Source: Leptospira ellisii
GTDB lineage: Bacteria > Spirochaetota > Leptospiria > Leptospirales > Leptospiraceae
Assembly (NCBI RefSeq): GCF_002811955.1
Contig: NZ_NPEF01000235.1
Span: 1-5,665 of the forward strand
Direction of reading: 5' to 3'
DNA length: 5,665 nucleotides
Below the pieces are notes generated by a model. It did no database searches. It worked only from the letters and a program-made list of their open reading frames with translations, and had not been told where the DNA came from. Below, piece after piece: positions 1 through 5,665 of this stretch. Positions within the stretch are counted from its first letter, which is position 1, and every line of letters starts with the position of its first letter. The position numbers were made by a program, and so were the translations under genes.

Positions 1-1
1 C

Positions 2-592
2 GTAGTCGCCTATCTTTACGCCAAAAGTTCCTTCGTTCCGCATCCCGGCGGTTGGCACGATCCGAATTTCAGCGTTATTAAATTTCTTTCCGCTCGGTTC
101 GGCTTTTTTCTTTTCTCGTTTTTGTTTTTGGGATCCGGTTCCGTATTCTTATGGCTTTACTGGCTGCTGGCGTTGAGTCCTCCGAAACGGACGATCACGC
201 AGGAAGAGGCGCTGGAATTATCTAAACCGGCGGGAAAGGGGAAAACTTCCGAAGAACGTTACGTGCGTTCTTCCGATTCCTCAGAATTTTTTGGAATCCG
301 CTGGAGAAACGATCTGGTAAAACCGATTTCGGGTTCTCCGCGCTGGATCGTTTTCGTTTGTAAATACCCGTTCTCGTTTTTAATACCTTCGCTTTTCCTG
401 TTTTGTTACGCGTATTTTTGGCATCGATGGATTTCGGAATGGGAATCCGGAGAAACGGAAACCCTCTACTTGGGAAAATTAAAACTTCTGCACGACCTAT
501 TCGGAATTTGGGGAGTGGTCGGGTTTTATCTTTTGATCGGCGCCGGTTTTCTCTGGCTTTTTTGGTATTACGCGGTTCGCGAATCGGAATGA
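2..592 (+). CDS. Multi-pass membrane protein, 5' end outside window (partial)
   Basis: The reading frame is open from the left edge to a TGA at 590-592, giving 196 visible residues. I treat it as the C-terminal part of a longer gene: the only in-window start candidates (for example TTG at 122) fall inside a hydrophobic segment and have no ribosome binding site. Three strongly hydrophobic stretches are visible at about residues 34-57, 123-140 and 168-190 of the visible part. The first two are separated by a charged soluble loop of roughly 65 residues (about 60-120) rich in Lys, Glu, Ser and Arg. The protein is rich in Trp, Phe and Tyr, especially near the membrane segments. I do not recognise a family or catalytic motif, so no function is assigned. 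The next gene follows after 87 nt on the same strand, with no convincing terminator between, so co-transcription is possible. Confidence 0.75.
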   Translation, partial: VVAYLYAKSSFVPHPGGWHDPNFSVIKFLSARFGFFLFSFLFLGSGSVFLWLYWLLALSPPKRTITQEEALELSKPAGKGKTSEERYVRSSDSSEFFGIRWRNDLVKPISGSPRWIVFVCKYPFSFLIPSLFLFCYAYFWHRWISEWESGETETLYLGKLKLLHDLFGIWGVVGFYLLIGAGFLWLFWYYAVRESE

Positions 593-647
593 TTTTCGAT
601 CTTTCCCGTTATTTTCAATTTTTTTCGACGGAATTTGGGCATTTAGT

Positions 648-1354
<707 letters not shown>

Positions 1355-1376
1355 CTACTGTTTTTGGATTATTTTG

Positions 1377-1404
1377 TTGACTTTCGTCAAATTTATGCTA
1401 TATT
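1377..1404 (+). promoter_or_regulatory. Extended -10 sigma-70-type promoter of carD
   Basis: TTGACT (1377-1382) and TATATT (1399-1404) are separated by 16 nt, and TGC immediately before the -10 (1396-1398) gives an extended -10. The predicted transcription start is near 1411, leaving a leader of about 30 nt before the TTG start codon. The -35 is part of a small inverted repeat, TTGAC-TTTC-GTCAA (1377-1390), which could serve as an operator but is only 5 bp per arm. Confidence 0.7.
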
Positions 1405-1409
1405 CTTAG

Positions 1410-1989
<580 letters not shown>

Positions 1990-1998
1990 TTCCGCAAA

Positions 1999-2026
1999 AA
2001 CTCAAATACAATCAAGGATTTGAGTT
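1999..2026 (+). promoter_or_regulatory. Hairpin presenting the yacL-like Shine-Dalgarno in its loop
   Basis: AACTCAAAT (1999-2007) and ATTTGAGTT (2018-2026) are perfect 9-bp complements around a 10-nt loop, ACAATCAAGG (2008-2017). The Shine-Dalgarno AAGGA (2014-2018) lies mostly in the loop, and the stem ends at the base before the ATG at 2027. In the folded mRNA the binding site is exposed but the start codon directly abuts the helix. The stem is AU-rich, so its stability would be moderate and could depend on temperature or on ribosomes finishing carD. Confidence 0.5.
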
Positions 2027-3061
<1,035 letters not shown>

Positions 3062-3066
3062 ATCGG

Positions 3067-3091
3067 TTGACTTTCAGCTTTATCGTAAAAT
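3067..3091 (+). promoter_or_regulatory. Possible weak promoter of pckA
   Basis: TTGACT (3067-3072) lies 6 nt after the yacL-like stop codon. The best -10 by match is TAAAAT (3086-3091), but the spacing is only 13 nt. A 17-nt spacing lands on ATAATT (3090-3095), a poor match. TACAAT (3100-3105) would start transcription inside the Shine-Dalgarno and is unlikely. The -35 region GTTGACTTTC is identical over 10 nt to that of carD. pckA may instead be transcribed mainly by read-through. Confidence 0.33.
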
Positions 3092-3104
3092 AATTGAAAT
3101 ACAA

Positions 3105-4715
<1,611 letters not shown>

Positions 4716-4738
4716 GGCTGAGGAGCTAAAAAATAAAA

Positions 4739-4764
4739 CAGGGGCCGAAAGATCTCGGCTCCTG
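4739..4764. terminator. Bidirectional intrinsic terminator after pckA
   Basis: CAGGGGCCGA (4739-4748) pairs with TCGGCTCCTG (4755-4764), 10 bp with one G-U pair, around a 6-nt loop. On the plus strand only a mixed CTTCGTTTC follows, which is modest. On the minus strand the stem is followed by a run equivalent to TTTTATTTTTT (plus positions 4738-4728), an excellent U-tract. The element therefore looks stronger for transcripts arriving from the right. Confidence 0.8.
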
Positions 4765-4825
4765 CTTCGTTTCCCGCCTTCCTGATTTCACTTCTCTTCC
4801 GAAATTCCTCAATATGAATCTTTTT

Positions 4826-4853
4826 AAATATAGGTTATTACTTAACTATATTT
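4826..4853. repeat. AT-rich inverted repeat
   Basis: AAATATAG (4826-4833) and CTATATTT (4846-4853) are perfect 8-bp complements. Allowing G4833 to bulge, GTTA (4834-4837) can also pair with TAAC (4843-4846), giving 11 bp and a 5-nt loop. It overlaps the -10 box of the minus-strand promoter candidate, so it could be an operator or just part of the promoter's AT-rich context. Confidence 0.45.
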
Positions 4854-4873
4854 GTTCCGACATTTTCCGTAAA
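4845..4873 (-). promoter_or_regulatory. Candidate minus-strand promoter in the pckA 3' intergenic region
   Basis: Reading the minus strand, TTTACG (plus 4873-4868) and TATAGT (plus 4850-4845) are separated by exactly 17 nt, matching the sigma-70 consensus at 4 of 6 and 5 of 6 positions. Transcription would begin near 4838 and run left into the U-rich side of the terminator at 4764-4728. No minus-strand protein gene lies there, so the product would be a small RNA of about 110 nt. Such matches also occur by chance in AT-rich sequence. Confidence 0.3.
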
Positions 4874-4939
4874 ACCGCGGCGGGGCCCCCACCCGAGTAG
4901 GGTGGAGGAGGCGGGCCTCGTGGGAAACCTTCGGAAAAT
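4862..4939. repeat. 78-nt GC-rich structured element with terminal inverted repeats
   Basis: ATTTTCCG (4862-4869) and CGGAAAAT (4932-4939) are perfect 8-bp ends. Inside, CGGGGCCC (4881-4888) pairs with GGGCCTCG (4913-4920) with one G-U, and the adjoining CCACCC (4889-4894) pairs with GGGTGG (4900-4905) around loop GAGTA. A bulge AGGAGGC (4906-4912) resembles a Shine-Dalgarno but has no start codon after it. The core 4875-4924 is 41/50 G+C, in sharp contrast to its AT-rich surroundings. It could be a dispersed intergenic repeat (REP- or MITE-like), or a structured RNA. No target duplication flanks it, and I match no known riboswitch or RNA family. Confidence 0.55.
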
Positions 4940-4995
4940 TTCTCGTATCACAGATTTCCTCTCTGAACAAGAAAAATTCAGCGTTTTGATTTGGT

Positions 4996-5023
4996 AGTAA
5001 CTACGACGAATACGTAAGTAACT
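4996..5023. repeat. Direct repeat AGTAACT, two copies 21 bp apart
   Basis: AGTAACT occurs at 4996-5002 and 5017-5023, a 21-bp period (two helical turns), about 30-58 bp upstream of the phasin-like gene's -35 box. The placement would suit an activator binding one DNA face. Seven-base repeats are expected by chance in a region of this size, so support is slight. Confidence 0.25.
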
Positions 5024-5053
5024 TTTCTGATAGCTACCGCGTTCCAAATCCAC

Positions 5054-5082
5054 TTGACACGTTTTTGTGCGCTGCATAAAAT
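5054..5082 (+). promoter_or_regulatory. Strong sigma-70-type promoter of the phasin-like gene
   Basis: TTGACA (5054-5059, a perfect -35) and TAAAAT (5077-5082) are spaced 17 nt, putting the start near 5089. A second, overlapping extended -10, TGGTATATT (5083-5091), lies downstream and could start transcription near 5098. Either leaves a short leader of about 20-30 nt before the ATG at 5120. Confidence 0.75.
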
Positions 5083-5119
5083 TGGTATATTCTCAGTGTA
5101 GAAAACAGAGGAAAAAACT

Positions 5120-5440
5120 ATGGAAAAAGAAATCAAGGAAGCGCTGAATTTTGCAATCGGAGCCGCAAAATCCCTCCGCGAGCAGGCGGATAGCATTCTC
5201 CTGAAAGTTGAAAAAGAATTTAAAGAACTTGCATCCAAAGGAGCTCAAGATCAATCCGAGGTCGCCAATAACCTCAGAAAATATATCGAAGAAGCCCTTC
5301 ATTCCGTCGAAGGTGTTGCAGGTCAAGTCAACTCGAAGGTAGAGGAAGTCAAAGCCAAGGTAGGCCAAGGCGTATCCTCCGCAAAGGCGAATCTCAACGG
5401 TTCTTCAAAGTCCAAAGCGGACTCTACCACTAAAAACTAA
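5120..5440 (+). CDS. Small phasin-like helical protein
   Basis: This 106-residue protein starts at ATG with GAGG (5108-5111) 8 nt upstream. Residues 1-90 are predicted to be almost wholly alpha-helical with heptad-like spacing of Ala, Leu and Val and abundant Lys/Glu. The tail (91-106) is Ser/Lys/Asn-rich and disordered. A short loop around KGAQDQSE (40-47) separates two helices, as in the PhaF-type phasin group (COG3937). There is no signal peptide, membrane helix or cysteine. Classic phasins coat polyhydroxyalkanoate granules and assist the synthase, but small proteins of this kind also occur without PHA genes, and no PHA gene is visible here. A storage-granule role is therefore an inference; a general amphipathic or coiled-coil role is the alternative. 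It has its own promoter and terminator, so it is a monocistronic unit, apparently highly expressed. Confidence 0.75.
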   Translation: MEKEIKEALNFAIGAAKSLREQADSILLKVEKEFKELASKGAQDQSEVANNLRKYIEEALHSVEGVAGQVNSKVEEVKAKVGQGVSSAKANLNGSSKSKADSTTKN

Positions 5441-5447
5441 AACGTTT

Positions 5448-5484
5448 TCCTTCCTGTATTTTCGATGCAGGAAGGATTTTGTTT
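5448..5484 (+). terminator. Intrinsic terminator of the phasin-like gene
   Basis: TCCTTCCTG (5448-5456) pairs with CAGGAAGGA (5468-5476), extended inward by TAT (5457-5459) with ATG (5465-5467, one G-U), closing on a 5-nt loop. TTTTGTTT (5477-5484) follows at once. The stem starts 8 nt after the stop codon. A second CCTTCC at 5485-5490 could compete for the same GGAAGG arm. On the minus strand no immediate U-run follows, so it serves mainly the plus strand. Confidence 0.88.
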
Positions 5485-5503
5485 CCTTCCAAATTCAATT
5501 CTT

Positions 5504-5665
5504 TCATCCGATAAAACGTTCGATTCGAACGGCGAGCTCCGAACTCGGATCCAGATTCAATCTTTGAAAAAGACGTTCTTTGGCCGGTTCTTTTTCCTCT
5601 TCCATAGGAATTTCGAAAGAAGTATTCATCATCGAAACGTTTTGGTCTATCTTTCTGTTAAGAAG
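5504..5665 (-). CDS. C-terminal fragment of an unrecognised gene (partial, start beyond window)
   Basis: On the minus strand the frame is open from the right edge to a TGA (plus 5506-5504), giving 53 visible residues. It ends in a helix-like, charged segment ([26 protein letters not shown]). In-frame ATG codons at 5632-5630 and 5629-5627 lack a Shine-Dalgarno, so I take the gene to continue past the window. The visible part is soluble and acidic-basic mixed ([10 protein letters not shown]). Codon choice (GAA, AAA, TTC, CGT, TCG) matches the genes to the left, which supports real coding. The family cannot be recognised from this tail. It is convergent with the phasin-like gene, with 63 nt between the stop codons, which hold the terminator. 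Other frames of this stretch are less convincing. Confidence 0.6.
   Translation of the reverse strand, partial: LLNRKIDQNVSMMNTSFEIPMEEEKEPAKERLFQRLNLDPSSELAVRIERFIG

Larger units (their letters stand above)
4716..5119. other. 404-nt intergenic region rich in structure, no protein gene
   Basis: No convincing protein-coding gene lies here. From left to right it holds the pckA terminator (4739-4764), an AT-rich inverted repeat (4826-4853), a minus-strand promoter candidate (4845-4873), a GC-rich folded element (4862-4939), a 21-bp-spaced direct repeat (4996-5023) and the promoter of the phasin-like gene (5054-5082, with a second -10 to 5091). The stretches 4765-4825 and 4940-4995 show nothing I can interpret. 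Confidence 0.8.

Noticed and set aside
122..592. A complete gene starting at TTG 122
   Set aside because: The same frame is open to the window edge, the TTG falls inside a transmembrane segment and has no Shine-Dalgarno, so the gene is better read as a 5'-truncated partial.
4814..4900. A 28-codon plus-strand ORF (ATG at 4814, TAG at 4898-4900)
   Set aside because: It lacks a ribosome binding site, runs through both inverted repeats and stops in the loop of the GC-rich element; the codon use does not look like coding sequence.
4906..4912. AGGAGG as a ribosome binding site
   Set aside because: No start codon with a sensible frame follows within range, and the bases belong to a bulge of the GC-rich fold.
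4862..4939. SRP RNA, 6S RNA or a known riboswitch
   Set aside because: The conserved SRP loop bases, the 6S open-bubble layout and the aptamer core motifs I know (TPP, cobalamin, SAM) are all absent.
4838..5238. Minus-strand open frames of 79-86 codons across the pckA-phasin gap
   Set aside because: They run through folded intergenic DNA or over the phasin-like promoter and coding region, have no convincing start signals, and give low-complexity products.
5439..5448. Palindrome AAAACGTTTT overlapping the phasin stop codon
   Set aside because: Too short and too AT-rich to support a binding site; it overlaps the first base of the terminator stem.
5517..5531. Palindrome CGTTCGA-T-TCGAACG
   Set aside because: It lies within the coding frame of the partial minus-strand gene near its end, has no U-run, and may be chance; an operator there is unlikely.

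Overview
The window looks like ordinary chromosome from a spirochaete, most likely Leptospira. The reasons are the combination of a CarD/CdnL-type RNA polymerase regulator, a YacL-type PIN-TRAM membrane protein, ATP-dependent PEP carboxykinase and a small phasin-like protein, together with the codon style (many TTC/GAA/AAA/TCC codons, moderate GC). Genus assignment is an inference from protein character and cannot be confirmed here.

Layout, left to right. (1) 2-592 (+): C-terminal part of an unrecognised multi-pass membrane protein that begins before the window. (2) 680-1354 (+): a single-pass membrane protein with a C-terminal SPOR-like domain, suggesting a cell-envelope or division role. 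(3) A clear extended -10 promoter at 1377-1404, then carD (1441-1989, TTG start). (4) A 9-bp hairpin carrying the Shine-Dalgarno sequence in its loop, then the YacL-like gene (2027-3061). (5) pckA (3123-4715), complete, with all visible active-site motifs. (6) A 404-nt intergenic region (4716-5119) with a bidirectional terminator, an AT-rich inverted repeat, a striking 78-nt GC-rich structured element bounded by perfect 8-bp inverted repeats, a plausible minus-strand promoter and a strong plus-strand promoter. (7) A phasin-like protein (5120-5440) and a strong intrinsic terminator. (8) 5504-5665 (-): the C-terminal end of an unrecognised convergent gene that begins beyond the window.

How the genes fit together. 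carD and the yacL-like gene are 37 nt apart and probably co-transcribed; the carD-yacL pairing echoes gene order in Firmicutes, where ispD usually follows. Here pckA follows, with only a weak promoter candidate and no terminator in between. PEP carboxykinase is the entry point to gluconeogenesis, expected to matter in Leptospira because it lives on fatty acids through beta-oxidation. The phasin-like protein is insulated as its own transcription unit, and its extended -10 box closely resembles that of carD.

No defence system, mobile element, CRISPR array, tRNA or rRNA was seen. The unexplained material is concentrated in 4716-5119: a possible minus-strand small RNA of about 110 nt ending at the pckA terminator, and the GC-rich folded element beside it. 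A cluster of hairpins at the carD/yacL junction is the second candidate for undescribed regulation.
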